From the NCBI GenBank assembly GCA_002239005.1, contig MPNL01000031.1, positions 1 to 37,424 on the forward strand: DNA of 37,424 nt. The letters run 5' to 3'. The translations under genes and the position numbers were made by a program. Positions 7,114-17,400 of the stretch are shown in pieces. This stretch comes from Truepera sp. bin119 (lineage in GTDB: Bacteria > Deinococcota > Deinococci > Deinococcales > Trueperaceae). The notes under the pieces are model-generated. The model was not told where the DNA came from. It was given only the letters and a program-made list of their open reading frames with translations, and ran no database searches. Within the stretch, counting starts at the first letter, position 1. Every line of letters begins with the position of its first letter.

Positions 7114-7842
7114 GTGAACATCCTCATTAGCAACGACGACGGCATCTACAGCCCGGGCTTGCGGGCGCTGGCTGGGGTCGCTAGCGAGTTCGGCCAGGTG
7201 CGGCTTGTGGCTCCGGATGTCGAGCAGTCGGCCATGAGTCACGCCATCACCATCCTCCGGCCGCTCCACTACTCTCCGGTCCGGGTGGGCGGCTTCGAGG
7301 CTTACCGGGTCGATGGGACCCCTGCCGACTGCGTGGCCCTGGGGGCGCACCTCTGGGGCGGTATCGACCTAGTGCTCTCCGGGATCAACCTCGGCCTCAA
7401 TCTCGGCCACAGCATCTGGCACTCGGGGACCGTGGCCGCAGCGAAGCAGGCGGCCTTTCTCGATATCAAGGCGGTCGCTTTCAGCTCGCCATACGGTGGC
7501 GAGGTTCCGGATTATGGGGTGTACGCCCCCTACATCCGCCAGGTCATCCGGTTGATAGCCGAGGACCCCGACCTCCCGCTCCTCAATGTCAACTTCCCGG
7601 AAGCCCCGAACGGCCTCTACTGGACCCGACAGTCGGTCCGTCACTACGACGGCCAGGTGGTGTCCGGGACCGATCCCCTGGGGCGGAGCCACTACTGGTT
7701 GGCGGTCCGCCCCGTCGAGGAGGTCGAGGAGGGCACCGATCGCTGGGCGATTGAGCAGGGCGGAGTGTCGGTCACCCCGCTCCGGCTCGACCTCACCGAC
7801 GAGGTGGGGCTGCGGAGGGCGGGGATTGCGCTCGACAAGTAG
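7114..7842 (+). CDS. surE: 5'/3'-nucleotidase SurE
   Basis: 242 aa from the GTG at 7114, chosen because it makes the protein begin at NILISNDDG as in the family; the frame is open further upstream to 7060. The metal site NDDG (residues 6-9) is followed by [51 protein letters not shown] and LLNVNFPE. SurE is a cytoplasmic metal-dependent phosphatase that removes phosphate from nucleoside monophosphates and helps in stationary-phase survival. It has no visible good Shine-Dalgarno sequence. Confidence 0.95.
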   Translation: MNILISNDDGIYSPGLRALAGVASEFGQVRLVAPDVEQSAMSHAITILRPLHYSPVRVGGFEAYRVDGTPADCVALGAHLWGGIDLVLSGINLGLNLGHSIWHSGTVAAAKQAAFLDIKAVAFSSPYGGEVPDYGVYAPYIRQVIRLIAEDPDLPLLNVNFPEAPNGLYWTRQSVRHYDGQVVSGTDPLGRSHYWLAVRPVEEVEEGTDRWAIEQGGVSVTPLRLDLTDEVGLRRAGIALDK

Positions 7843-8021
7843 GGGCCCGTGCCGGCCGTTGCCGGGGTGGGCGCAGCTACGATCTCACCTCGGCGGATTG
7901 GGCGTTGGGAGCGGCCGGCAGGCGGGGTTGCAGAGGGCTCCTCAGCGGTGAGCCTGCGGTCTAGATCTGAACCTCTGGGCCAGGTCGGCTCGGGCGATCC
8001 CCGGCACGCCCTGACCGTCGG

Positions 8022-8588
8022 TCAGTTGACCACCGGTTCGTTGCCGGGCTTCCACTTCACCGTGCAGCCTACGGCGTAGGTCTCGGGTTCGGCTATGTCC
8101 CCGCCGGTCACGAGGGCCTCGAGGGCGGCGCGCAGATCGGTGACGGTGACGCTCTCCGGCTCCTTGGCGTTGTCGTCGATCCTGCCGTGATAGCGAAGGG
8201 TGCGGGCCTCGTCGAAGACCAGGACCTCGGGTGTCCGGACCGCCCGGTAGACCTGGGCGATCTGCTGGCTCTCGTCGTGGAGGTAGGGGAACGGGAGCCC
8301 CCTCTCCTCGGCAAAGGTTTGCATCGAGCCGAAGTCGTCATCGGGGTAGCTCTCGGCGTCGTTCGAATTGACCATTGCGAACTGTACACCCCGGGGACCG
8401 AACTCGGTCGCTAGCGCTTTGAGCCGGTCGAGGTAGGCATGGACGAAGGGGCAGTGGTTGCAACTCTGCACGTAGACGAACACGGGGGCGTCGAAGTCGG
8501 CGAGGCTGTAGGTCCGACCGTCGGTGGCAGGGAGCGAGAAGTCGGGGGCCTGGGCACCGATGGCGAGTACTTCGGGAGAGGTATTCAT
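8022..8588 (-). CDS. Thioredoxin-fold peroxiredoxin-like protein
   Basis: 188 aa. The start ATG is preceded on its strand by TTAAGGAGATCGCTT, an ideal ribosome-binding site. N-terminal AhpC/TSA features: GAQAPDFSLPATDG, then CNHCPF (43-48) as a CxxC-type redox motif, VQFAMVNSNDAESYPDDDF, LPFPYLHDESQQIAQVYRA and TPEVLVFD with the cis-Pro. The CxxCPF pattern matches the thioredoxin-like family of stand-alone redoxins; reduction of peroxide or thiols is likely but the substrate is unknown. There is no signal peptide. A C-terminal tail (about 160-188) with one more Cys (CTVKW) is usual in this subgroup. It is divergent from the VWA gene. Confidence 0.88.
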   Translation of the reverse strand: MNTSPEVLAIGAQAPDFSLPATDGRTYSLADFDAPVFVYVQSCNHCPFVHAYLDRLKALATEFGPRGVQFAMVNSNDAESYPDDDFGSMQTFAEERGLPFPYLHDESQQIAQVYRAVRTPEVLVFDEARTLRYHGRIDDNAKEPESVTVTDLRAALEALVTGGDIAEPETYAVGCTVKWKPGNEPVVN

Positions 8589-8747
8589 AAGCGATCTCCT
8601 TAACCGTCTTTTGGCTAGGTTCAGCTTCCCTATCTATAGAGCTTCCGGGTCGGAATTAGTTCTGCCGGTAGCGGAGGGGACCTAAGGGTTAAGGGTACAC
8701 TGCCCGTAGATGCAGCGGTGTACACCTAGGCGACAGACCGCCCGACG

Positions 8748-10406
8748 ATGAATCTAACCTTCCTGGCCCCTACCTTCCTGTGGGCCCTCCTCGGGATCCC
8801 GCTCGTGATCCTGCTTCACTTCGTCCGGACCCGCAAGCGTAGGCAGGATGTCTCCGCCCTGTTCCTGTGGAGGCGGGCCTTCGAACTGGCCCGAGCGCGT
8901 CGTCGCTTCTCGCCGAGTTGGCTGCTTCTCGCCCAGCTGCTGTTCATCGCCCTGGCTGCTCTGGCACTGGCCCAGCCCCAGCTGAACTTCGAGGGGCCGC
9001 CCGACCGGGTTCTGGTCGTCGACGCTTCCGCGAGTATGGCGGCCCGGGACAGCGACGGCGTTAGGCTTGAGAAAGCGGTTCGTCGGGCGGGCGAGTTGAT
9101 CGCCCGCAACGGCCGGGTCGCGGTCGTCCGCGCGGGCCTCGATGCCACCGTTGTGCAGGCCCCCACCGGGGAGGCGGTCGAGGCGAGGCGCGCCCTCGAG
9201 GGGCTGGTAGCGGCTGACCGGGGGGCCGACCTGGTTCGAGCGTTGGCCCTAGCGAGGAGCATTGCGACGGGCGCTGAGATCCACCTGTTCAGCGACCGAC
9301 CTCCACCCGCTGGAGAGTCGGTCAGCTACCACCCTGTGGCCGGCGACGGGATGAATCTCGGCATCAGCACCTTCGATGTTGGCATCCAGCAGGCCTACGT
9401 TGCGGTGGTGTCGACTAGCCCGCGGCCCCAGGAGGTCGTGGTGGAGATCCTCCACGAGGATCGCCTGCTCTCGCAGGCGACCCTGCTGGTCCCCGCCGGG
9501 GGTCAGGCCAACGCCACCTTCCCGCTCGGCTTGGAGACCGGTATCTTTGAGGCGCGGCTTAAGCCCCCTGATTGGGACGCCCTCGGACTCGACGATGTCG
9601 CATTCGCCGGCAGCGAGGATCTGGTGGTAGTTCTCGACATCCGCTCGACGCCGCTCGTGAGGGCGCTCGACGCCATCCCCGGAGTGCGCTGGCGCGTCAC
9701 CTCGGTGGCCGACAGAGTGCCTGCCGACGTACGGATCCTTACCGGGGTCGATCCCTCGGAGTTGGATAGGGGGCGCTACCTGCTGTTCCCCGAGCCTAGT
9801 CCCGAGGCGCAGTACAAGACGGTCCAGGACTGGGATCAGAGCGATCCACTACTCCGCTTCGTAGATCTACGTGAGGCGGTCGTCGGTGTCGACCTCGCCT
9901 GGAATCCGGCGGGGGAGGGGTGGGAGATCCTCGCCCGGACCGGAGATCTCACACCGGTCCTCCTGAGGCTGGACAGCCCCGACCTGGAGATGATCTGGGC
10001 CGCGTTCCACCCCAGTCAGACCGATATCGTGTTCCGACCCGCCTTCCCTGCCCTGATGGCCAACATCCTGCGCGCCTTCCGCGGCGAGGACAGGTTGCCG
10101 CTCGGCAGCCCGTTGCCGGCCACCGCCGACGGCCGGTCGCCGGAGCGGGCGGAGGTGCCCGGGGTTTACCGGGTGGAGGGGCGGGGCTACACCTCGAGCC
10201 TGCTGAGCGCCCAGGAGTCTCGGCTTCCTCCCCCGGCCTCAGCGATCGCACCCGCTAGCGGAGCCGGTCAGGGGCGGGCGGTCGCGCGGTCACGCTCCGC
10301 CGCGCCGTGGCTGGTACTGGTGGCGCTGCTGGTGCTGGTGACAGAGTGGTTGCTATGGGCTCGGTCGCGCGGCGAGCCCTGGCTGGCCTTCGAGAGGGGT
10401 CGGTAG
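8748..10406 (+). CDS. BatA-type membrane protein with von Willebrand A domain
   Basis: 552 aa. Residues 1-80 match the BatA N-terminal domain: FLAPTFLWALLGIPLVILLHF is the first membrane segment, then a charged RTRKRRQD loop and a second segment about 59-77 (LLAQLLFIALAALALAQP). A VWA domain starts near 85 with VLVVDASASMA, which holds the DxSxS metal site (MIDAS); VRALALARS follows. A long periplasmic or outward part comes next, and one last membrane segment (about 518-538) ends in a basic tail. VWA/Bat proteins are linked to aerotolerance, MoxR-type chaperones and envelope assembly; no moxR gene is in view. A possible -10 box, TACACT, lies at 8696-8701. Its neighbour downstream is rodA on the same strand. 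Confidence 0.85.
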   Translation: MNLTFLAPTFLWALLGIPLVILLHFVRTRKRRQDVSALFLWRRAFELARARRRFSPSWLLLAQLLFIALAALALAQPQLNFEGPPDRVLVVDASASMAARDSDGVRLEKAVRRAGELIARNGRVAVVRAGLDATVVQAPTGEAVEARRALEGLVAADRGADLVRALALARSIATGAEIHLFSDRPPPAGESVSYHPVAGDGMNLGISTFDVGIQQAYVAVVSTSPRPQEVVVEILHEDRLLSQATLLVPAGGQANATFPLGLETGIFEARLKPPDWDALGLDDVAFAGSEDLVVVLDIRSTPLVRALDAIPGVRWRVTSVADRVPADVRILTGVDPSELDRGRYLLFPEPSPEAQYKTVQDWDQSDPLLRFVDLREAVVGVDLAWNPAGEGWEILARTGDLTPVLLRLDSPDLEMIWAAFHPSQTDIVFRPAFPALMANILRAFRGEDRLPLGSPLPATADGRSPERAEVPGVYRVEGRGYTSSLLSAQESRLPPPASAIAPASGAGQGRAVARSRSAAPWLVLVALLVLVTEWLLWARSRGEPWLAFERGR

Positions 10407-10500
10407 TGGGCCGGGTGGTCGAGGGGGGTCGCCCACTCCTCGCCGAGGCACCACCGCTCGCCCCCGGACTGTTAGCCTGGGGACCAGGGAGATTTCGAGA

Positions 10501-11562
10501 GTGATTCGTAGCGACCCGAGCCTTCCGATCGTCGTCGTCCTGCTGCTAGCCCTTGGGTTTGTGACGCTGAGCACGGCGGCCCCTACCGACGCCTTCATCC
10601 GCCAACTCGCCTTCCTCGGTGCGGGTCTGCTTTGCTGCGCCCTGGTGTTGTGGCTGGGTAGCCGCCGGCTACTCCGCTACACCTTTCACCTCTACGTCCT
10701 CACGGTCGGCCTCCTCCTGCTCACCCAGGTGATGGGGACCACCGTCAACGGTGCCAAGTCCTGGCTCTATCTCGGTCCGCTTCCCGGGTTTCAACCCTCG
10801 GAGTTGGCGAAGATCACCCTGATCTTGGCCCTGGCCGCGGCACTCCACGAACGCCCGATCCGCGGCCCGATCAGCTACCTCGTACCGACCATCCTGATCG
10901 CGATTCCGGTCGGACTGGTATTCCTCGAGTCGGACTTGGGTAGTGCGCTGGTGCTAGCCATGGCCGGTGTGGGCATCGTGGTCGTGCGCGGAATCCCCTG
11001 GCTCCACCTGGTGATCCTGGCGGCGCTATTCCTGGTGACGGTGCCGACGGTGGTTTGGCCTAATCTCGCACCGCACCAGAGGGAGAGGCTGGTCTCGTTC
11101 CTCGATCCCTCGGCCGATCCCCAGGGGAGCGGCTATCAGGTGATTCAGTCGACCATCGCGGTCGGATCCGGGGGGCTTGTGGGCAAGGGCTACGGTCAGG
11201 GTACCCAGTCACAGCTGGGGTTCATCCCCTTTCAGCACACCGACTTCATCTTCCCCGTCCTTGCCGAGGAGGGGGGCTTTGTCGCCGCCTCGGTCCTGCT
11301 GCTCCTCTACGGGCTGCTGTTCTGGCGCTTGGTCGCAGTGGCAGCCGAGTGTTCCCACGAGCGGGACCAGCTCACTATCGTAGGAGTGCTGTCCCTCATC
11401 GGTTTCCAGGTTCTGGTGAATATCGGCGTAACGCTCGGGCTGGCACCGGTCACCGGGATCACGCTGCCACTCGTCTCATATGGCGGCACGAGCCTGATCT
11501 CGACGCTGCTGGCGCTGACCCTGGTCTTTGTCATCCACCGCGACCGCTACGTCGGCTGGTGA
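10501..11562 (+). CDS. rodA: SEDS-family peptidoglycan glycosyltransferase RodA
   Basis: 353 aa from a GTG start, with about ten hydrophobic segments as in FtsW/RodA/SpoVE proteins. Signature parts: VNGAKSWLYLGPLPGFQPSELAK, LVFLESDLGSALVLAMAGVGIV, the YQVIQSTIAVGSGGLVGKGYGQGTQSQLGFIPFQHTDFIF region (in pieces), and NIGVTLGLAPVTGITLPLVSYGGTSLIST near the end. The enzyme polymerises lipid II strands for elongation; it works with a class B PBP, which is not in the window. The HTDFIF.V.AEE block is the usual RodA version. It follows the VWA gene by 94 bp on the same strand. Confidence 0.93.
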   Translation: MIRSDPSLPIVVVLLLALGFVTLSTAAPTDAFIRQLAFLGAGLLCCALVLWLGSRRLLRYTFHLYVLTVGLLLLTQVMGTTVNGAKSWLYLGPLPGFQPSELAKITLILALAAALHERPIRGPISYLVPTILIAIPVGLVFLESDLGSALVLAMAGVGIVVVRGIPWLHLVILAALFLVTVPTVVWPNLAPHQRERLVSFLDPSADPQGSGYQVIQSTIAVGSGGLVGKGYGQGTQSQLGFIPFQHTDFIFPVLAEEGGFVAASVLLLLYGLLFWRLVAVAAECSHERDQLTIVGVLSLIGFQVLVNIGVTLGLAPVTGITLPLVSYGGTSLISTLLALTLVFVIHRDRYVGW

Positions 11563-11581
11563 GTGGGGGGAGGGCCGCCCC

Positions 11582-12106
11582 ATGCGCCTGAGAGGGATCC
11601 TCCTCACCGTCGCCACCCTCGCCTCGCTGCTGCTGCTAGTAGTCAACTGGCGGACGGCGACCTTCAGCCTGCCTGTCAACTTCCTCCTCTTCGCTGTCGA
11701 ACTGCCCCTCGGTCTGGTGCTGCTCGGGGTGGCGCTGGTGCTTAGCCTGTTCTTCTTTCTGGCCTCGCTCGTGGATCACGCCAGGCAGCTCAGACAGATC
11801 AGCCAGCTCGAGCGCCAGAACGAGACCCTGCGGGGGAGGTTGGAGCGGCGCCGGCAGGAGGAGATCGAGGCGCTCGACCGGAGCCATCAGCTCCGCTGTG
11901 ATGCCCTCGAGGAGAGGTTTGAGAGGAGCGTCGGCGAGTTGGAAACCCGGCTGCGCGGGGATCTCGAGGCCTATCAGGGGCGTCTCGGCGAGCGGCTGGA
12001 CACCCTCCTCTCGCGGGTTACGCTCGTCCGTGACGAACTCGCCGCCGATATCGCCGAGGCCGAGGATATGTTCCGGCGGGAGCTTAAGGGGGAGGGGGCC
12101 GAATAG
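11582..12106 (+). CDS. Membrane-anchored coiled-coil protein (LapA-like)
   Basis: 174 aa from the ATG at 11582, preceded by a purine-rich GGGGGGAGGG; an earlier ATG at 11528 would overlap rodA. Two hydrophobic segments (about 5-20 and 35-60) are laid out like LapA/DUF1049 proteins, including NWRTATFSLPVNFLLFAVELPLGLVLL split across them. Residues about 65-165 are charged and helical with heptad-like leucines (QISQLERQNETLRGRLERR). The gene begins 19 bp after rodA, so it is likely in the same transcript. The role is unknown; lipopolysaccharide assembly control, as in E. coli LapA/LapB, is only a name-level analogy. Confidence 0.75.
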   Translation: MRLRGILLTVATLASLLLLVVNWRTATFSLPVNFLLFAVELPLGLVLLGVALVLSLFFFLASLVDHARQLRQISQLERQNETLRGRLERRRQEEIEALDRSHQLRCDALEERFERSVGELETRLRGDLEAYQGRLGERLDTLLSRVTLVRDELAADIAEAEDMFRRELKGEGAE

Positions 12107-12185
12107 CTTGAGTCCGGGGACCACCGCCCGACGGCCTCCCGCTACGGGTGTCGACTCGAGGTGAGGTCTGCTACCCTAAGGAGTT

Positions 12186-12521
12186 ATGGACGGAGTCGCT
12201 GACAAAGGACAGCTTAAGAGGGAGATTCTGGAGGCGCTCAAGATCGTGCGCGACCCGGAGATCCCGGTGAATGTGGTCGACCTCGGGCTCGTCTATCGGC
12301 TGGAGGTCAGCGACGAGGGTGAGGTCGAGATCGACATGACCCTGACCAGCCCGGGCTGCCCGGTGATGGATATGATTCAGGCCGATGCCGAGCTTGCCGC
12401 TATGCGGGTCGAAGGGGTCAAGAAGGCGGCCGTCACCTTTGTGTGGGATCCGGTCTGGACCATGGACAAGATGACCGAGGACGGCAAGAAGCAGATGCGG
12501 ATGTTCGGCTTCAATGTCTGA
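12186..12521 (+). CDS. MIP18/DUF59-family iron-sulfur assembly factor (SufT/PaaD-like)
   Basis: 111 aa with TAAGGAGTT just before the ATG. Whole-length match to the small MIP18 family: EALKIVRDPEIPVNVVDLGLVY, VEIDMTLTSPGCPV with the conserved reactive Cys (residue 58), and VTFVWDPVWTMDKM near the end. These proteins help transfer Fe-S clusters to client enzymes. A TACCCT sequence lies just upstream (about 12172-12177) and could be the -10 box of a very short leader. No suf genes are adjacent. Confidence 0.9.
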   Translation: MDGVADKGQLKREILEALKIVRDPEIPVNVVDLGLVYRLEVSDEGEVEIDMTLTSPGCPVMDMIQADAELAAMRVEGVKKAAVTFVWDPVWTMDKMTEDGKKQMRMFGFNV

Positions 12522-12678
12522 ATAGGCCCGGTGTGGCGCCGGTAGCCCGCAATTGAGAGCCGGGGGTGGGCACGTGACCCATGCGCGCTGTACCGCCTCC
12601 GCCCCGGTCCCCAGATCCTGATGATGTGTTGAGCGCCCGACGCACACCGACCGGCCCCGCCGCTTTGGCTCCCGGGCC

Positions 12679-13140
12679 CTACCCCTCTCGGTGGTACGGA
12701 TGTCCGGCCCGGATGGCCTCGGCCCTGTAGAGCTGTTCGAGCAGCACCAGGCGCGCCAGTTCGTGAGGGAGGGTCAGGGGGGAGAGGCTCCAGCGATCGT
12801 CGGCCCGCTTAAGCAGGTCAGCGGGGTGCCCCTCGGCCCCGCCGATCAGGAGACTGATCAGGTTGATCCCGCGCAGCTCCAGCCCCGCCAGATGCCTCGC
12901 TAGGTCGATCGAGCGCCAGCTCTGCCCCCGCTCGTCGAGCGCTACCAGGTGCCCCTCGGCCCGCTTAAGCAGCGCGGCACCCTCACGCCGGCGACCGACC
13001 CCCGGCTCGACGCTGCGGGCGGCACGGACTTCGATCAGCTCCACCCTGCGGACGGCTCTGAGACGTTCTAAGTAGTGGCTGCAACCCTCGGCGAAGAAGC
13101 CGCGCTTTAGCGGGCCGACGGCGACGACGCGGTAGCGCAC
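12679..13140 (-). CDS. rlmH: 23S rRNA (pseudouridine1915-N3)-methyltransferase RlmH
   Basis: 153 aa from a GTG start. SPOUT methyltransferase with the typical knot end: SLLIGGAEGHP (SAM loop) and LPHELARLVLLEQLYRAEAIRAG..YH, including the final PYH motif. It modifies helix 69 of 23S rRNA on the 70S ribosome. It lies 25 bp downstream of thyX on the same strand, so they may form one transcript. Confidence 0.93.
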   Translation of the reverse strand: MRYRVVAVGPLKRGFFAEGCSHYLERLRAVRRVELIEVRAARSVEPGVGRRREGAALLKRAEGHLVALDERGQSWRSIDLARHLAGLELRGINLISLLIGGAEGHPADLLKRADDRWSLSPLTLPHELARLVLLEQLYRAEAIRAGHPYHREG

Positions 13141-13165
13141 GGCTCTTCTAAGCGGTCGGTCCGGG

Positions 13166-14062
13166 TTAGGCCTTCGCGACCGGTTCCGGCTGCGCGGTCT
13201 CGGGGGAGACCGGCAGGCTGATGCCGAGCTTCTCTAAGAACTCGCGTCGCCGGGTCTTCCGCAGCCCGCTGGCCTCGAGAGTGGCCGCGAGGCGATCGGG
13301 ATCGAGCGCTGCGCGCAGGAGTTCGAGTTCACTCCCCGAGAAGGCCTGCCCGTGGAGGATATGCTCCTCGAAGGCTTCGAAGGCGAGGGGGGCCACCGCC
13401 CTGACGGCCTCCGCCATGACGTCGCCGTAGACCCGGATCTCGTACTGGGCATGCCAATCTAGCCGCAGCTTCAGGAAGTGGAACAGGTTGTTGAGATCGA
13501 TCTGCCAGTACATCTCGGTATAGAGCGCGAGTGGGAGGTTGATGCGGGCCAGTTCGCGGGCCAGACCGTCGTCTAGGAGATCCTGATAGCTCCCATATGC
13601 GCTCTGCTGATCTGCCTCGAGCAGTTCGATTACCCTCTGCTGCAGTTCGGCCGGGACCTCCGCAGCGCTGCCGCCCTGGCGATTTCGCTTTGACTGGCGG
13701 CGGATCTCGTGAGGTCTGGGCAGGTAGAACTCGTCGCGCATGATACTGTAGCGACCGCTGATCTCGTTGAGCCGGGCTGTGCGGTGGCGGATCCACTGGC
13801 GGGCCACGAAGATCGGCATCTTCAGGTGAAAGGTCAAGATCACCTGTTCGAAGGGGGAGGTGTGTCGGTTGCGCAGGAGGTAGTCGATGAGGGCCCGATC
13901 CTCGCGCACCGTCTTGGTCCCCTCTCCGTAGGAAACGCGGGCCGCCTGGACGATGCGGGCGTCGCCGCCGAGGTAGTCGACGAGGCGCACGAACCCGTGG
14001 TCGAGAACGGGGAACTCCCGATCCAAGAGTCGGTCTGCTGCGGGGACGCTGATGCGGGCCAT
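13166..14062 (-). CDS. thyX: Flavin-dependent thymidylate synthase ThyX
   Basis: 298 aa. The diagnostic RHRx7S motif is at residues 92-102 (RHRTARLNEIS). Supporting parts: ARVSYGEGT near the start, SPFEQVILTFHLKMPIFVARQWIRH before the motif (in pieces), and NLFHFLKLRLDWHAQYEIR. The enzyme makes dTMP from dUMP with FAD and methylene-tetrahydrofolate. The C-terminal 50 or so residues are an extension past the core. TAGAAT lies 6 nt before the ATG, so the mRNA is likely leaderless. Confidence 0.96.
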   Translation of the reverse strand: MARISVPAADRLLDREFPVLDHGFVRLVDYLGGDARIVQAARVSYGEGTKTVREDRALIDYLLRNRHTSPFEQVILTFHLKMPIFVARQWIRHRTARLNEISGRYSIMRDEFYLPRPHEIRRQSKRNRQGGSAAEVPAELQQRVIELLEADQQSAYGSYQDLLDDGLARELARINLPLALYTEMYWQIDLNNLFHFLKLRLDWHAQYEIRVYGDVMAEAVRAVAPLAFEAFEEHILHGQAFSGSELELLRAALDPDRLAATLEASGLRKTRRREFLEKLGISLPVSPETAQPEPVAKA

Positions 14063-14068
14063 AGGGCT

Positions 14069-14074
14069 ATTCTA
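14069..14074 (-). promoter_or_regulatory. -10 box TAGAAT for leaderless thyX
   Basis: Read on the - strand, TAGAAT ends 6 nt before the thyX ATG (14060-14062). There is no Shine-Dalgarno sequence between them. Confidence 0.65.
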
Positions 14075-14206
14075 TCTAGAGCCATCGGGAGGCGGGGCGT
14101 CGCTCCCGGCAGAGGTAGATGAGAATTGAATTAGTAGTCGAATTCACATAACGGCCTTTTTGGCGTCCAATGGCGGAAAAACCTGCTCTCATATCCCGTT
14201 CAGCAA

Positions 14207-14236
14207 TTGACATCGGGTAGCGGAGTGTGTGATACT
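14207..14236 (+). promoter_or_regulatory. Likely slpA promoter with long leader
   Basis: A perfect -35 TTGACA (14207-14212) and, 18 nt on, GATACT (14231-14236) preceded by TG one base away, an extended -10. It would give an untranslated leader of about 220 nt before the slpA GTG. A second weaker -10 (TAGAAT, 14431-14436) lies close to the gene. Confidence 0.6.
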
Positions 14237-14356
14237 TGAAACCGGACTTTAGTCTCTGGTTGGGGCCGCATTGTGAGGAGGTGACTGACCCTGAACCGGT
14301 CCCGGTGAGACCGAAGTCCCGGTGGCAAGGCCAGAATATCTTTAAAATTTAAGGGC

Positions 14357-14394
14357 TTTTTTAAGTGAGGAAACACGGAATACTCCTTAAAAAA
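14357..14394 (+). promoter_or_regulatory. Stem-loop in the slpA leader
   Basis: TTTTTTAAG (14357-14365) pairs exactly with CTTAAAAAA (14386-14394) across a 20-nt loop. In RNA this 9-bp AU-rich stem could affect mRNA stability or translation of the envelope-protein message. It lies inside an unusually AT-rich part of a GC-rich window. Confidence 0.4.
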
Positions 14395-14460
14395 CTTGTG
14401 TGGGATATGTGGGCCGAGCCGCCGAGTCACTAGAATTCTTAAAACAAGGGGTTAATTACA

Positions 14461-17400
14461 GTGAAAAAACTGCTCATTGCACTTCTAGCCGCTGTGCTGA
14501 CAAGTGGCGCCTTTGCTCAGGACACTGCTTTCCCTGACATCCCAGCGAACCACTGGGCTGCCGACGCTGTTGCCCGGATCACCGATCTCGGCATCATCAT
14601 CGGTTTCCCCGACGGCACCTTCCGCGGTAACGAAGCCTTCACTCGCTATCAGACCGCCCTGGTGATCAGTCGGACGCTCGACGTCATCACCACCAACATC
14701 GAGGCCATGGGTGTCATGTCCGCCGAGGACATTGCCGCTCTAAACGCCGCCTTGGAGCAATTGGCAAGTGACCAGGCTGCGCAGGGTGTGCGCCTCGCCG
14801 CGACGGAGAGTGACGTGGCCTCCCTCGGTGACGATGTGATTGCCGACGGTGCCCGCATCGACGATCTCGAAGCGGCCATCAACGGGGTCATGATGAACAT
14901 GGTCGACCCGATGGTCGTCCAGGAGATGCAAGACCAGATCGCTTCGCTCGGAGTCGCGGCCGCTAATGCTGCTTCCGCTTCCGCCGCCGCCGATTCTGGG
15001 TTGCAAAACCAGATCAATGCGCTCGAGGTTGCGATCGACGCTTCCAACGCCGCGGCTGCCCCCGCCCCCGCTTTTGGGTTGCAAAGCCAGACCAATGCGC
15101 CGGGTGTTGCGATCGCCCCTTCCACCGCCGCCGCTTCCGCCGCCGCTTCCGCCGCCGCCGCCGCCGCTTCCCAGTCTGCCGCTGCCGACGCCGAGTTGCG
15201 TCGGGCGGTTGCTGCGCTCAGCGCTGCTGCCGACGCCGCCGCTTCCCAGTCTGCCGCTGCCGACTCCGGATTGCAAGATCAGATCGATGCCCTCGGTGCT
15301 GCCGCTGCCGCTGCCGCCGCCGCTTCCGAAGCTGCGGACGCTGCGCTTAGCGACGCGATCGACGCTGCCGCTGCTGCTGCCGCTGCTGCCCTCGACGACG
15401 CCGCTGCCGCTTCCGCTGCTGGCGACGCTGCACTCAGCGACGCGATTGATGCGCTCAGCGGTGCTGCCGCTGCTGCTGCTGCCGCTTCCGAAGCTGCGGA
15501 CGCTGCACTCAGCGACGCGATCGACGCTGCTGCTGCCGCTGCCGCTGCTGCCCTCGACGACGCCGCTGCCGCTGCCGCTGCTGGCGACGCCGAGTTGCGC
15601 CGGGCGATTGCTGCGCTCAGTGCCGCTTCTGATGATGCCGACGCTGGGTTGCAAGATCAGATCGATGCCCTCGCTGCTGCCGCTGCCGCTGCTGCTGCCG
15701 CTTCCGAAGCTGCCGACGCTGCGCTTAGCGACGCGATCGACGCTGCCGCTGCTGCTGCCGCTGCTGCCCTCGACGACGCCGCTGCCGCTTCCGCTGCTGG
15801 CGACGCCGAGTTGCGCCGGGCGATTGCTGCGCTCAGTGCCGCTTCTGATGATGCCGACGCTGGGTTGCAAGATCAGATCGATGCCCTCGGTGCTGCCGCT
15901 ACCGCTGCTGCTGCCGCTTCCGATGCTGGCGACGCCGCGCTTAGCGATGCGATTGCTGCCCTCGCTGCTGCTGCCGATGATGCTGCTGCCGCTTCCGAAG
16001 CTGCCGACGCTGGGTTGCAAGGTCAGATAGACGTACTCCGTGTTTCGGTCGAAGCTGCCTCTGCTCGGGCCGACGCTGCCTCTGCTCGGGCCGACGCGGT
16101 CGCCGCCGATGCTGCTGCTGCCCGTGCTGCGCTGCAAGGTCAGATTGATGCCCTCGGTGCTGCTGCTACCGCTGCCGCTGCCGCTTCCGAAGCTGCCGAC
16201 GCTGCACTCGGTGACGCGATTGCTGCCGCTGCCGACGCTGCTGCCGCTGCCGACGCTACTGCTGCTGCCGCTTCCGCTGCTGGCGACGCTGCACTCGGTG
16301 ACGCGATTGCTGCCGCTGCCGACGCTGCTGCTGCTGCCGACGCTGCTGCCGCTGCCGCTTCCGAAGCTGCCGACTCCGGGTTGCAAGGTCAGATCGATGC
16401 CCTCGGTGCTGCTGCTACCGCTGCCGCTGCCGCTTCCGAAGCTGCCGACGCTGCACTCGGTGACGCGATTGCTGCCGCTGCTGCCGCTGCTACCGCTGCC
16501 GACGCTGCTGCCGCTGCCGCTTCCGAAGCTGCCGACGCTGCACTCGGTGACGCGATTGCTGCCGCTGCTGCCGCTGCTACCGCTGCCGACGCTGCTGCCG
16601 CTGCCGCTTCCGAAGCTGCCGACGCTGCACTCAGCGACGCGCTCGATGCCCTCAGTGCTGCTGCTGCTGCTGCTGCTGCCGAATCTGCCGCTGCCGACGC
16701 TGCACTTAGCGACGCGCTCGACGCTGCCGCTGCCGCTTCCGAAGCTGCCGACGCTGCACTCAGCGACGCGCTCGCTGCTGCCGCTGCCGCTTCCGCTACT
16801 GCTGACGCTGCGATTCGCGACGAGGTCGCCGCTGCCGCCGCCGAGTTGCAGGACCAGGTCCATGCGCTTAGCCACGATGTTGAAGATGCTGCTGCCGCTT
16901 CCGAAGCTGCCGACGCCGAGCTCAGCGACGCGCTCGCTGCTGCCGCTGCCGAATCTGCCGCTGCCGACGCTGGTCTCGGTGACTCGATTGCCGCCGCCGC
17001 CGCTGCTGCTGAAGTTGCTCGCGCTAAGCTCAGCGACGCGCTCGCTGCTGCCGCTGCCGAATCTGCCGCTGCTGCTGCCAACAACGCAGCTGGCGTTGCC
17101 GACAACGCGGGCGACATCGCCAACATTCGCGAATTCGTCATCCTGCTCCGCCGTAATCAGGTAGCTATCCGCGACCGCGTAGCCGCCCTCGAGGGTGCCC
17201 ACGCCGAGGCCATCGAAGGGCTTGATAATCGGGTTGGTGCGCTCGAGGCCAACCTGTTCGACCTCTCGGGCAGTATTAAAGTCAGCTACAAGATGGTTCA
17301 CGTCGGCGGGCCCAATAGCCACTTCGACCTCGACCGCGCCTTCGGTAACGGCTTCGGTGCCCCCGGCCTCTCGACCATCTCGACCGGAGCGTTCGACGAT

